Source of the DNA: a virus
DNA: 64,000 nucleotides
Reading direction: 5' to 3' (one strand)
Virus record (IMG/VR): IMGVR_UViG_3300021090_001018
Span: 1 to 64,000 of that record
A program made the position numbers and the translations under genes. Shown here piece by piece: positions 6,199-15,300 of this stretch. Every line of letters begins with the position of its first letter. Position 1 is the first letter of the stretch. Under the pieces are notes generated by a model, which did not search any database, had not been told where the DNA came from, and saw nothing but the letters and a program-made list of their open reading frames with translations.

Positions 6199-7550
6199 CC
6201 AAACTTCGTTCGTTCCAGTTGGAAGGTGTCCGCCAAATTTACCAATTTGGCGGTCGTGCTCTGCTGGCTGATGAAATGGGTCTAGGTAAGACTATCCAGG
6301 CCCTCTATTGGATCATCAAGATCCCCAAACGGCGGCCGGTTGTCATTGTCACCCCTGCCAGCGTCAAATATGTCTGGCAGGCTGAGGCCGCTCTCCATTT
6401 CGGCTTGCGGACTTCAGTCTTAGAAGGCCAGTGCAACGGACATCATCATTTGCCGAGCGACATCATCATCCTCAATTATGACATTCTCAAGTCGTGGTTG
6501 CCTCTGCTGCTGAAGTCTCACCCCCAATGCGTGGTTCTAGATGAGGTCCACTACATCAAGAATCCGGCAGCCAAGCGAACCCGGGCCTCACTGAAGCTGA
6601 CCGAGAAGGCCACCTCAGTCTTGGGCCTGAGCGGGACACCCCTCACCAACCGTCCCATTGAGCTGTGGCCGGTCCTCCAGGCGATCCGTCCTGACCTCTT
6701 CCCCTCCAAACACGAATATGCCTGGCGCTATTGCAAGCCAAGATTCACTCCCTGGGGCTGGATCTTTGATGGCGCCACCCACATGGGTGAGCTCAACCGC
6801 ATCTTGCGCCGAGAATGCCTCATCAGGAGGCTCAAGAAGGATGTCCTTAAGGAACTACCACCCAAGATCCGTCAAGCGGTTCCCTTCCGTCTCGATTCCT
6901 ACCGCGAGTATGAAGAAGCCGAGGAAGATTTTCTGGGATGGCTCAGGTCCATCAGCCCAGCCCGCGCTAATAAGGCAGCGAAAAGTCAGGCATTGGTCAA
7001 GGTAGGCTACCTCCTGCGATTGGTAGCTCGCCTCAAGCTAGATCAGACAATCCGGTGGATTGAGGAGTTCTATGAGTCCCATCCGGGCGAGAAACTGGTC
7101 GCCTTGACTATGCACACCCTCGTCATTGACCGCCTCAAAGAGAAGTTTGGACGCCGCGCCGTCGTCATTGACGGTCGGGTGGTAGGACGAATGAGGCAGG
7201 AGACGGTCAAACAATTTCAGAGCAGTCGCAAGATAGACCTCTTCTTGGGGAATTGGCGAGCCGCCGGGGTAGGCATCACTCTGCACGCCGCCTCCAACGG
7301 AGTGGCATTGGACCTTCCTTGGACTCCCGGTGACCTGCTCCAAGGTGAGGATCGCCTCCACCGCATCGGTCAGAGGAAGAATGTTATCATCCACTACCTC
7401 ATGACCTTAGGGACCATTGAGGAAAAGCAGATCAAGATCCTCAGGAAGAAGACCACCATCTTAGACGCAGTGCTAGATGGTCGATCGGATGCCTCTCACT
7501 TGAACATCTTTGACGAGCTGCTCGCGGAGATGAAGAGGGAGCGAAGATAA
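6195..7550 (+). CDS. SNF2-family DNA helicase/translocase
   Basis: 451 residues, ATG overlapping the previous stop. All core motifs are present: motif I DEMGLGKT (about residue 27), the DEAH-like box LDEVHYIKN (about 115), motif III SGTPLTN (about 145), and in the second lobe GVGITLHAASN, DLPWTPGDLLQGEDRLHRIGQ (motifs V and VI). The size and lack of extra domains resemble the compact SMARCAL1-like group that anneals or remodels forks. In phages such proteins lie among replication and recombination genes, as here next to primase and SbcCD. The precise role is inference. Confidence 0.9.
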   Translation: MTKLRSFQLEGVRQIYQFGGRALLADEMGLGKTIQALYWIIKIPKRRPVVIVTPASVKYVWQAEAALHFGLRTSVLEGQCNGHHHLPSDIIILNYDILKSWLPLLLKSHPQCVVLDEVHYIKNPAAKRTRASLKLTEKATSVLGLSGTPLTNRPIELWPVLQAIRPDLFPSKHEYAWRYCKPRFTPWGWIFDGATHMGELNRILRRECLIRRLKKDVLKELPPKIRQAVPFRLDSYREYEEAEEDFLGWLRSISPARANKAAKSQALVKVGYLLRLVARLKLDQTIRWIEEFYESHPGEKLVALTMHTLVIDRLKEKFGRRAVVIDGRVVGRMRQETVKQFQSSRKIDLFLGNWRAAGVGITLHAASNGVALDLPWTPGDLLQGEDRLHRIGQRKNVIIHYLMTLGTIEEKQIKILRKKTTILDAVLDGRSDASHLNIFDELLAEMKRERR

Positions 7551-7587
7551 TATGAAGCCGGTCCAAGTAGACCGAGAGTGATAGGGG

Positions 7588-7628
7588 CCCGGTGGATCTT
7601 CTGTTTGTCTTGGATCCACCGGGTTTTT
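7588..7628 (+). terminator. Rho-independent terminator
   Basis: An 11-bp GC-rich stem (CCCGGTGGATC at 7588-7598 with its complement at 7613-7623), a 14-nt loop and TTTTT at 7624-7628. It lies between the SNF2 and primase genes, both on the plus strand, and would cut the rightward operon in two or attenuate the downstream half. Confidence 0.85.
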
Positions 7629-7646
7629 CTTCATGGGGAAGACCCA

Positions 7647-8519
7647 ATGACCATTCAAGAGATCCTCGACAAGCTGGAGGTGGAATACCTCGCATCGGGT
7701 CATCATCACTGTCGTCCTGGTTGGATCCAAATCAGACATTGTCCCTTCTGTGGATCAGACAACTTCCATCTGGGGTGGAACCTCCAAGCCAATTTCGCCT
7801 CTTGCTGGAGATGTGGGGGTCATCATGGCCCCAAGGTCCTGGCCGCTCTGGGTCTCCCTGCGAGAGAAGCCTCCGCAATCTTCCACCATGTTGAGCATGG
7901 CGCGGCACCGATCAAACGCGAGAGAGCCAGAGTCTCGCTTAAGGAACCCGCGAGGAGGGGTCCTTTAGGCCCTTCTCATCAGAGATACCTGCTGAAGCGG
8001 GGTTACGATCCTGACCAGATCTCGCGCATCTGGGACGTGGAAGGAATCGGATTGGCTATCCGGCTGAGCTGGAGGCTTTACATCCCAATCATCTTCCGAG
8101 GGAGAAGGGTTAGCTGGACCACACGGGCAATCGGGAGAGGGGTTGCCCAGAGGTATATCTCGGCTTCGTCCGATGAGGAGGTTATGAATCATAAGGAGCT
8201 CGTCTATGGATTAGACTTCTGTCACCATTCAGTTGTCGTCTGCGAAGGTCCGTTAGACGCCTGGAAGATCGGACCTGGCGCGGGCGCCTTATTTGGGACG
8301 GCATTCACTACGGCTCAGACCAGGACATTAATTGCCATTCCACGACGGTTCATCTGTTTTGATTCCTCACCCGATGCGCAAGAGAGAGCCAAGGAACTCT
8401 GCCACCAGCTTGCTTGCTTTCCGGGAGTCACCGAGAACCTTTTGATTGACGCGAAGGATCCCGGGGAAGCGAGCGAGAGAGAATTGAGACTGATTCGCAA
8501 GGTTGCGTCTCTCAGATAA
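7647..8519 (+). CDS. DnaG-type primase (zinc finger plus Toprim)
   Basis: 290 residues from ATG 7647 behind GGGGAAG. A zinc ribbon CPFC...CWRC (about 32-56) is followed by a Toprim domain with VVVCEGPLDAWK (the catalytic Glu), GALFGTAF and CFDSSPDAQ. This is the minimal phage primase layout: template recognition by the zinc finger and RNA primer synthesis by Toprim. The DxD of Toprim is changed to DSSPD, which may be tolerated. No helicase domain is fused; the helicase is the separate gene at 483-1910. The gene begins just after a terminator. Confidence 0.85.
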   Translation: MTIQEILDKLEVEYLASGHHHCRPGWIQIRHCPFCGSDNFHLGWNLQANFASCWRCGGHHGPKVLAALGLPAREASAIFHHVEHGAAPIKRERARVSLKEPARRGPLGPSHQRYLLKRGYDPDQISRIWDVEGIGLAIRLSWRLYIPIIFRGRRVSWTTRAIGRGVAQRYISASSDEEVMNHKELVYGLDFCHHSVVVCEGPLDAWKIGPGAGALFGTAFTTAQTRTLIAIPRRFICFDSSPDAQERAKELCHQLACFPGVTENLLIDAKDPGEASERELRLIRKVASLR

Positions 8520-8530
8520 TAAGATATGAT

Positions 8531-9562
8531 ATGCGACTAGAGAAATTGGAACTGAAAGATTTCCAGGCGCATGATGAACTCGTGGTCGCCTTCTCTCCAA
8601 CCATCACAACCATCGTGGGTCCTAGCGATTCCGGCAAGTCCGCGATCCTTCGAGCCTTGCGTTGGACCTGTCTGAATGACCTCGCCGGCGATGAGTTCAT
8701 CAAGGAAGGGGCCAAACAGACCGCCGTCAAGCTACAGATCGAGGGGGATCACCAGATCATTCGCTCCAAGGGCACGACCTCCTCAGGCCATAACACCTAC
8801 AAATTGGACGATAGGGAATACCGGTCCTTCGCTCAGACAGTGCCTAGCGATATCGCCAAAGCCCTCGCCTTGTCCGAGATCAACTTTCAGGGACAGCATG
8901 ATAATCCCTTCTGGTTCAGTGAGACGGCCGGCGAGGTATCGCGCCGACTCAACGCGGTGGTGGACCTGAGCGTGATTGACCAAGTGTTGTCTAGCATCGC
9001 GGCCGAGGTCCGGCAAGCTACGGAGAGGAAAACAATTTCAAACGAAAGGCTTGCCGAACTCAGAGAAGAGTTTAACTTGATCAAGAGTCAAGAGAACCGG
9101 GTGGTCCAGTTCCAGGCTCTTAGGGATTGCCAAAAGGCATTTGTCAAAGCAGATGAAAATTGCGATCGACTGGCACAAACCATCGAAAGAATCAGGACGG
9201 GTCATGATCAAGCACGGACCCACGAGGAAAGGTGGGCCAGTGCCCAGGCTGCCGCGACCGCTTGTGGTGAAGCTGTCAAGCATTCTGTTTGGTATGGACA
9301 GCTCTCCAGGTTGATTGACCAAATCAAAACCAACCAGGCCGCATCTACTCCTCCTCCCGATTTCAAATCCGTCGAGGATACCTTCGAAGAGTGGCGAGGA
9401 TCTGAGAACAAAATTGATGCCCTCGACAATATCGTCTCGAAGGCCGAGGGGATCACTCGAAAGATCCAGTCTGGCATGGGCGCGGTGAAGGGAGCCCAGA
9501 CTAGGTTCGACCAAGCCACCCAAGGAAAACGATGTCCGTTATGCCAGAAATTATTGCCATAG
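8531..9562 (+). CDS. SbcC/Rad50-like ATPase, N-terminal half ending at the zinc hook
   Basis: 343 residues. The N-terminus RLEKLELKDFQAHDEL and P-loop GPSDSGKS (30-37) are typical of Rad50/SbcC. FQGQHDNPF lies where the Q-loop is expected. A long coiled coil (about 150-320) ends in KRCPLCQKLL at 335-344, the CxxC of a zinc hook, and the protein stops right there. The returning coiled coil, signature and Walker B are missing and are found in the separate gene at 11219-11788. The 3' end overlaps the SbcD gene by 31 nt. With SbcD it should process DNA ends or hairpins. A split at the hook would need two polypeptides to rebuild one ATPase head. Confidence 0.85.
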   Translation: MRLEKLELKDFQAHDELVVAFSPTITTIVGPSDSGKSAILRALRWTCLNDLAGDEFIKEGAKQTAVKLQIEGDHQIIRSKGTTSSGHNTYKLDDREYRSFAQTVPSDIAKALALSEINFQGQHDNPFWFSETAGEVSRRLNAVVDLSVIDQVLSSIAAEVRQATERKTISNERLAELREEFNLIKSQENRVVQFQALRDCQKAFVKADENCDRLAQTIERIRTGHDQARTHEERWASAQAAATACGEAVKHSVWYGQLSRLIDQIKTNQAASTPPPDFKSVEDTFEEWRGSENKIDALDNIVSKAEGITRKIQSGMGAVKGAQTRFDQATQGKRCPLCQKLLP

Positions 9563-10446
9563 CTATCTCCGACCTCCATCTATCGCTCATGGCTCCCGCT
9601 TGTCGCGCCGACAAGGATTGGCTGGCGGTGCAGGCTCACTACCTCCAGCAGGTCAAAGACATCGCCGAAGACCTCCCTGTCTTGTGCTCAGGCGATATCT
9701 TCGACCGCTGGAATCCTCCCCCAGAACTGATCCACTTCGCATTGGTCCATCTACCAGACGGAATGATTAGTGTTCCTGGGCAACACGATCTCCCCAACCA
9801 TCGGATTGACCAAGTCAACCGTTCTGGATACGGCGTCTTGATGGAGGCAGAGAAAATCAGAGATGTCTCCAGACAGAAGACAGGAAACATGGGAGGGTTT
9901 ATCATCCATGGCTTTGGTTGGGGTCAGGAAATCACCCCTCCGATAGAACTCTCCTCACTCCTGCACATCGCTCTCATTCACCGCTATTGCTGGGAGGGGG
10001 AGAAGAGGTATCTTGGTGCGCCCATCGAATCAGAAGCCTCCACCTTCAAGAAAGAACTCAGAGGTTACCAAATCGCCATCTTCGGTGACAACCATTTCAG
10101 CTTCGTCACGCGGGCGGGCGAGTGTAACATTCTCAACCCCGGCGGCTTCATTCGTCGCAAGTCTGATGAGATCAACCGCGAACCTTGCGTCGGCATTGTC
10201 TATGACAACGGCACGGTGAAGCGGAGACGACTGGACACGACCATTGATACCTTCCACGAGGAGACAAAGGAACGCGGCGAGACTCCTCTTGACATGAGAG
10301 CATTCATTAAAGGGCTGGAGGGGTTGGGTGAGCACGGACTGGACTTCAGAGAGGCCGTCAAGAACCACCTTCGAGGCGACGACATTGAAGAGGCGACGAA
10401 AGAGATAATATGGCAGATGCTAGATAAGAAACCCACAGAGGTATGA
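9532..10446 (+). CDS. SbcD/Mre11-like nuclease
   Basis: 304 residues from ATG 9532 behind AAGGAAAA. Metallophosphoesterase motifs are in order: SDLHL (14-18), GDIFDRW (about 54-60), PGQHDLPNH (about 82-90), ALIHRYCW and FGDNHFSF. These are the metal ligands of Mre11/SbcD. It is shorter than E. coli SbcD and has only a small C-terminal cap. The C-terminal helices may bind the SbcC coiled coil. It lies between the two SbcC halves, which strengthens the assignment. Confidence 0.9.
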   Translation: MSVMPEIIAIAISDLHLSLMAPACRADKDWLAVQAHYLQQVKDIAEDLPVLCSGDIFDRWNPPPELIHFALVHLPDGMISVPGQHDLPNHRIDQVNRSGYGVLMEAEKIRDVSRQKTGNMGGFIIHGFGWGQEITPPIELSSLLHIALIHRYCWEGEKRYLGAPIESEASTFKKELRGYQIAIFGDNHFSFVTRAGECNILNPGGFIRRKSDEINREPCVGIVYDNGTVKRRRLDTTIDTFHEETKERGETPLDMRAFIKGLEGLGEHGLDFREAVKNHLRGDDIEEATKEIIWQMLDKKPTEV

Positions 10447-10691
10447 ACGAGACAATCAACGAAGAGACCTATCACCGCCTCAAGCGAGAGGTCGAGGAGG
10501 CCAAAACCTCCTCCGAGCGAGCTCACGGCGCCCTGGAACAATTGATGAGTCAGTTGAAAAAGGATTTCAATTGCGGGAATCTGAAGGAGGCTCAAACCCA
10601 TCTGGCAGAGCTAAAGGCGGGACGGGATAAGGCCGCCGAGAAGTTTCAGAAGACCCTCACAGATTACAAGGAGAAGTGGAAGACAGAGTGA
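10443..10691 (+). CDS. Small coiled-coil protein
   Basis: 82 residues, almost wholly helical with heptad-like spacing (YHRLKREVEEAKTSSERAHG) and charged. It overlaps the SbcD stop by an ATGA. Because it sits between the SbcC halves it could bridge or stabilise the shortened coiled coil. That is inference from position; no family is recognised. Confidence 0.6.
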   Translation: MNETINEETYHRLKREVEEAKTSSERAHGALEQLMSQLKKDFNCGNLKEAQTHLAELKAGRDKAAEKFQKTLTDYKEKWKTE

Positions 10692-10707
10692 AGAAGATAA
10701 CAAATAT

Positions 10708-10992
10708 ATGAAGAACACAAAGAACACGAAGAGCCCATACGTCATAGGGAAGAATTATTTCCTCCGCACGGTGACTCACCACCATACAGGGAGGTTGGTC
10801 CAAGTCACCCCTTACGAGTTGGTCCTTGAAAATGCGGCGTGGATTGCAGATGATGGAAGACTTACTCAAGCCTTGGTGTCTGGGGACTTCAACGAAGTCG
10901 AGAGATTCCCTGAAGGATCAAAAGTGATTGTGGGAAGGGGTAGCATAATTGACGCCGTCCAGATCCCCATCATCCCCACCTCACAGAAATGA
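10708..10992 (+). CDS. Conserved phage protein of unknown function
   Basis: 94 residues from ATG 10708 (MKNTKNTKSPYVIGKNYFLR). The motifs THHHTGRLVQVTPYELVLE, AAWIADDGR and ESSEN-like acidic residues before GRGSIIDAVQI are of a kind I associate with small proteins found repeatedly in phage genomes. The leader AGAAGATAACAAATAT upstream fits the gene-start motif seen elsewhere in this genome. The fold is probably beta-rich. No function is known. Confidence 0.65.
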   Translation: MKNTKNTKSPYVIGKNYFLRTVTHHHTGRLVQVTPYELVLENAAWIADDGRLTQALVSGDFNEVERFPEGSKVIVGRGSIIDAVQIPIIPTSQK

Positions 10993-11016
10993 ATCCTACC
11001 CTCCTATCTACGGGAT

Positions 11017-11220
11017 GGTCAAGGTCGGGGTCATGGTCAAGGTCAAGGTCAAGGTCGGGGTCATGGTCAAGGTCAAGGTCAAGGTCGGAGGCAAGGTCGG
11101 GGTCATGGTCAAGGTCAAGGTCGGGGTCAAGGTCAAGGTCGGGGTCAAGGTCAAGGTCAGGGTTATGGTCATGGTCAAGGTCAGGGTCATGGTCATGGTC
11201 AAGGTCGGGGTCGGGGTCAT
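11017..11220 (+). repeat. 34 tandem GGTCNN hexamers
   Basis: An unbroken run of 34 hexamers of the form GGTCAA, GGTCGG, GGTCAT or GGTCAG, with single-base variants (AGGCAA, GGTTAT). Higher-order order is visible as GGTCGG-GGTCAT-GGTCAA blocks. It lies directly before the ATG of the SbcC C-terminal half. It is open in several frames on both strands. In the frame of that gene it would encode alternating Val-Lys. Confidence 0.9.
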
Positions 11221-11788
11221 GAACCTCCTCCAGGAAGAGAAGGAAGTCCTCGCCCTTCATTCCAAGATCAATCTCCTCAAAGATATGATCAAGCGCGAGG
11301 AGGTTGAGCTGAAAAAGACCACCACAGCCTTAGAACACACGGTGGACGCTCAGGAGATCCTTCAGCACCTGGCCCAAGCCGTCCAACAACAAGCCCACCA
11401 GAAGATATCGGGGGTGGTCTCTTCCTGTCTATCTACTGTCTTTGACGATCCCTATGCCTTCAAGATCGTGTTCGAGAGGAAACGGGGGCGGACCGAGGCA
11501 ACCTTGCGGTTTCTTCGCCGAGATTTGGAGGTAGATCCACTCACGGCCAGCGGGGGTGGTGTAGTAGACGTGGCCGCCTTTGCCTTGAGAGTTGCCTGTC
11601 TCGTGCTCTATCGTCCCCGCTTATCACGAGTGGTGGTCCTCGACGAGCCATTCAGGTTTGTCTCAATGCAATACCAAGAGAACGTCCGCCAGATGCTAGA
11701 ACAACTCTCGACTGACATGAATATCCAGATCGTGCAGGTGACCCACAATCCCAACCTGACAACTGGGAAGGTGATTGACCTATCTTAA
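11219..11788 (+). CDS. SbcC/Rad50-like ATPase, C-terminal half
   Basis: 189 residues from ATG 11219. A helical coiled-coil part (1-65) is followed by the ABC-type signature LTASGGGVVDVAAFALR (108-124), Walker B with catalytic Glu VVVLDEPFRFV (138-148), and the H-loop QVTHN (173-177). The P-loop is absent here and present in 8531-9562, so the two make one Rad50-type ATPase. No CxxC hook is present. An in-frame ATG at 11015 would add 68 residues of Val-Lys repeat; I prefer the short form, but translation through the repeat cannot be ruled out. The stop overlaps the convergent gene at 11785. Confidence 0.85.
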   Translation: MNLLQEEKEVLALHSKINLLKDMIKREEVELKKTTTALEHTVDAQEILQHLAQAVQQQAHQKISGVVSSCLSTVFDDPYAFKIVFERKRGRTEATLRFLRRDLEVDPLTASGGGVVDVAAFALRVACLVLYRPRLSRVVVLDEPFRFVSMQYQENVRQMLEQLSTDMNIQIVQVTHNPNLTTGKVIDLS

Positions 11789-12291
11789 CTCTGCGCGTAG
11801 GTAGACGGAATCAGGTGGATCCAGCTTCCCGCCTTAACCGTAGGAGCTCCACCCGCCCCTGTCTTTCCCCATACCAGAATGACGTAACCGTCTTCCGAAG
11901 GAGATAACCGCAGCCAGCCTTTGAAGACATTGATACCGACTTGGGTAGTGGGAACCTCAGTAGGCAATAATGCCCCTATGTGGTAGGCAATTTCAGGAGC
12001 GGCACCCCCTCCGATATGCTCAACGAACCATTCCGCGCTATCGACATTGGGGAGGATCCATGTGATGCTGGGATTGTCACCCGCCCCAGCCTGGTTATAG
12101 ACAATGCTCAGTTCAATCAGGTAGCTCTGCCCCGCCTCCACTGCTACCAACAAGTCGTAATCCTCGACCTGGTAGATGTTTCGCGTCTCATCCGCCGTCT
12201 TTACCACCATCGCTTCTGTCACCAGTGAGATGATGGTGTTCAATTTCGCTCTCACTGACGAACCGACTTCATTGTTGGCAATAGGTATCAT
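11785..12291 (-). CDS. Putative minor virion protein
   Basis: 168 residues behind GGAGAGATTT. It is beta-rich, with NIYQVEDYDLLVAVEAGQSY, WILPNVDS and a WLRLSPSEDGYVILVWGK end. The pattern resembles a small jelly-roll-like structural module as found at phage tail tips or fibres; I cannot name a family. It is the last gene of the leftward late block, directly after the tail tip gene, which suggests a tail accessory role. Its stop codon overlaps the stop of the convergent SbcC half. Confidence 0.5.
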   Translation of the reverse strand: MIPIANNEVGSSVRAKLNTIISLVTEAMVVKTADETRNIYQVEDYDLLVAVEAGQSYLIELSIVYNQAGAGDNPSITWILPNVDSAEWFVEHIGGGAAPEIAYHIGALLPTEVPTTQVGINVFKGWLRLSPSEDGYVILVWGKTGAGGAPTVKAGSWIHLIPSTYAQS

Positions 12292-12312
12292 AAATCTCTC
12301 CAGTTTTTAGGT

Positions 12313-15300
12313 TCATGCGTCCTTCCACGTCTCCTGGTCTATCCACCGATTTAGATCAGTCCAGGTGCCGGGTTCCAAAATCCAATCAAGAGTAATGACG
12401 AACTGACTCCCTGGGGCCCCCTCAGGTCCCCAAATGTCTCCCAACCCCACCCAGAGGTAAGTGTCAGGAAAGACGTGATCAGGAGTGAGAACAATCCCTA
12501 CCACCCCCTGCTGCGGGGTGGAGCCCACCGTGGACGAGACGAATGAGTAAGATGACGGCTCCAGCGTCGGATCAAAACTAGCATCAAGCGACAGCCAGAC
12601 CACGCCACGATAAAGATCAGCTTCTAGCCCGTCCGCCCAATAGATGCGAAAGTAGAAGGTAGGTCCCGCACTGGCATCCTCGTCGTAGGAGACGAATTCC
12701 CAGGAGATAGACGAATCCGCGGGTGGCAGAGGAAGGACATTGCTCAATTCCAGTGTGCGGGGGAAATTGTCAGCCTCCAGAATATCGGTGTCGCTGTCGC
12801 GCGACATACCATCCACCTCAACTAACATCAGGCGATTCAAATTGTCGTCGTCTATTGCCATCTCCTCAAGGGAGTCGAAGGAATAAATGAACTCTACGCC
12901 TGTCTGGATGACCTCACGTTTGAGGATGGGGGCGGATTGGGCGTTGTCATAAACGCGAATTCGGTAGGCGTCGCACAACGGGTTGGACCACCAACGAATC
13001 CCCCATTCTAAATCATTCCCTCCACCGCTCTCCAAGTCGGCATTCCAAGGCATGAAAATCACCAACCCGAAGATCCGGCCCACGTCAATGGTGCCTTGGA
13101 TCCAAGGCCCCTGACCATTGTTCACCGCCGCGACTCGAACGTAGAGCAATCCTACCGTCACCTGAAACTGAAGGGAGGTGCGAACCGTGTCGGCGCGGAA
13201 TTGCCAGTTCACCCCATCAGTGGAGGTCTGGATGATGTAGAATTGGGCGCCAAAGGCAGGGTTCCAGCTGGCCAGCACTTGCAGGACACTATCGTCAACC
13301 TGGGTGAGAGTGAGGCGGGTGATGATTGGCAAGTCTGGTACCACAGGAGGCTGTGGACCGGCCGTGAAAGGAGGGGCGATAAGCTCGTCAAAGGTATGAA
13401 TAATAGGCGCCTCATTCACCAGCGTGATCTTGACTCGCTCACCCCCTTGGGGTTCTAGTTTCACCACTCGACCATATTTGGTGATTTCTCCAATCACCCC
13501 GAACAAGAAAAGCATGGGCTCAGTCGTCCCTCCAAGCAAGAAGTCAATCTCCTCGATAGGCTCGATCGTGACGATCTTTGGGTCACTGTTCTCTTGCGCG
13601 GTGAATGGACCGATGATGCTCCCATCCTTCTTCCTGAGCAGAATCTGATGGTCGCCGCTCTCACTAAAATCCAAAGGCTCTGATACATGGAGGTGGCAGG
13701 TACCGCTGCTCTCTTCTTCCACTCCCAGAATGTAACCGGATTGACCCCAGCGAGGGACGTCATGTGAAATGGCTACCAAGTCCCCATAACTGGGGATGAA
13801 CCCCTCCAGCCCTGTCTCGAAGGCGATGTTCTCTCTCAGGTATCTCTCACTCGCCAGGGTGTAGAGGCCCTCGTGGTAAGCATGATCCCGATCTTGAATC
13901 CCTGGAATCCTGAGGTCCTTAGGTATATCACCGGAATCACCTGGGAGAATGCAAAGGACCTGCTCTTGTTTGTAACCTGAAGCGGGCTCATTGTATTCGA
14001 CCATCAGGCTATCAAAGTCAAGGGGCTCCCAGAGGCTGATGCTCCACTCGAAGCTTCCCCTCACAATGTTATCAGGCATGAAAAGAGTAACGGGGACTTC
14101 CAACGGACCATCACGCCGCATCGTGATGAGCGATCCGGCTAGCAAAGGGATGGCGCGACCCGCCCGCGCGATGACCTTGGCCGCTTCCCATACGGTGATG
14201 GGGTCACGGAAGGTCCAATCGAAATGTTCATTGCGGGATTCGTAAAGGGCATCAAGTGTCTCGAGTGTCTCCCAATCGAAGAAGGTGTCGCTGAGAATAT
14301 ACCCACCATAGAAGCTTCGGAAGACATCTACAAAAGCCCAGATGATCGAACGGGTCGCGACCGGATCTGAGAAGGTTCCCCCTGACTCACGGACCGGCAA
14401 TTTGCGAGTGGCCAGGACATTGAACCGCTCTTGGGTGCGAGCGTTCAGATTGTTGGTGGCTCTGATCTTCACCGCCAGCATCGTGATATTCCCATAGTCA
14501 GGTGTCGGTCTAATCAAATAGCCCTTCATGGATTCCCAGGCCACATCACGACCATAGCGAGTGCTGATCGGCTGGAAGTCAGGGTTCCTTCCCCTGACTT
14601 CATATCGCCCCGGAGACAGCGCCACATAAGAAGTCCGCCGCTGGGGAGTGGTTGTGGCGGCGGCCATAGAGTAGGTGATAAGCGACGACCAATCCCCCAA
14701 AGGATTTCCATCGTCATCAATCAGACGTTTCTCAAACTCGACCCGCACGGTGATGATAGCCAGACTGCCATTCTTCTTGACCCGATAGACCCCCTTGGGG
14801 TAAACCAAATCTACCTCCACCGCCGAGACTGTCTCATCCGGCCCGCAGACTGCGAACGGGCCAATCCACCCCGGCGCCTCATATTCAGGATCGTTCGTTG
14901 CATAGAAGGTCTGACCGCCTACCTCAACCGAAGTCTCAATGTTGGACCAGAAGAGGGTGGATGCTTCTCCTGGTTGTAGGAGTTCGTAGGTGACCTCGGC
15001 GAAGGTATTGATATCGGTGTCCCCCACCTGAATTGCGTGGACCTCATAGAAACCCTGACCAATGCAGAAGAGAGAATATTGAAACTGGTCATTATCCACG
15101 TATCGGAAGAAGGGATAGGACGCCAGCGATGGGTAGATCCGATTGCGACCGTAGTTCACCTCGATGGGCTCACCCAGACGGATATCATTGGTCTGGCCTT
15201 TGGTAGAGAAAACCGGATCTGATGAAGGTGTCGTCCCAGGAGTCGCGGGGGGTTGCATGGTCAGCGCCAAAGCGACCATGGCGATGATGAGCACCACTAC

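Noticed and set aside
10949-11218. Long N-terminal extension of the second SbcC half through the hexamer tract
   Set aside because: The frame is open only because GGTCNN repeats lack stops in several frames. The domain begins at ATG 11219. A start at 11015 is kept as an alternative, not as the call.
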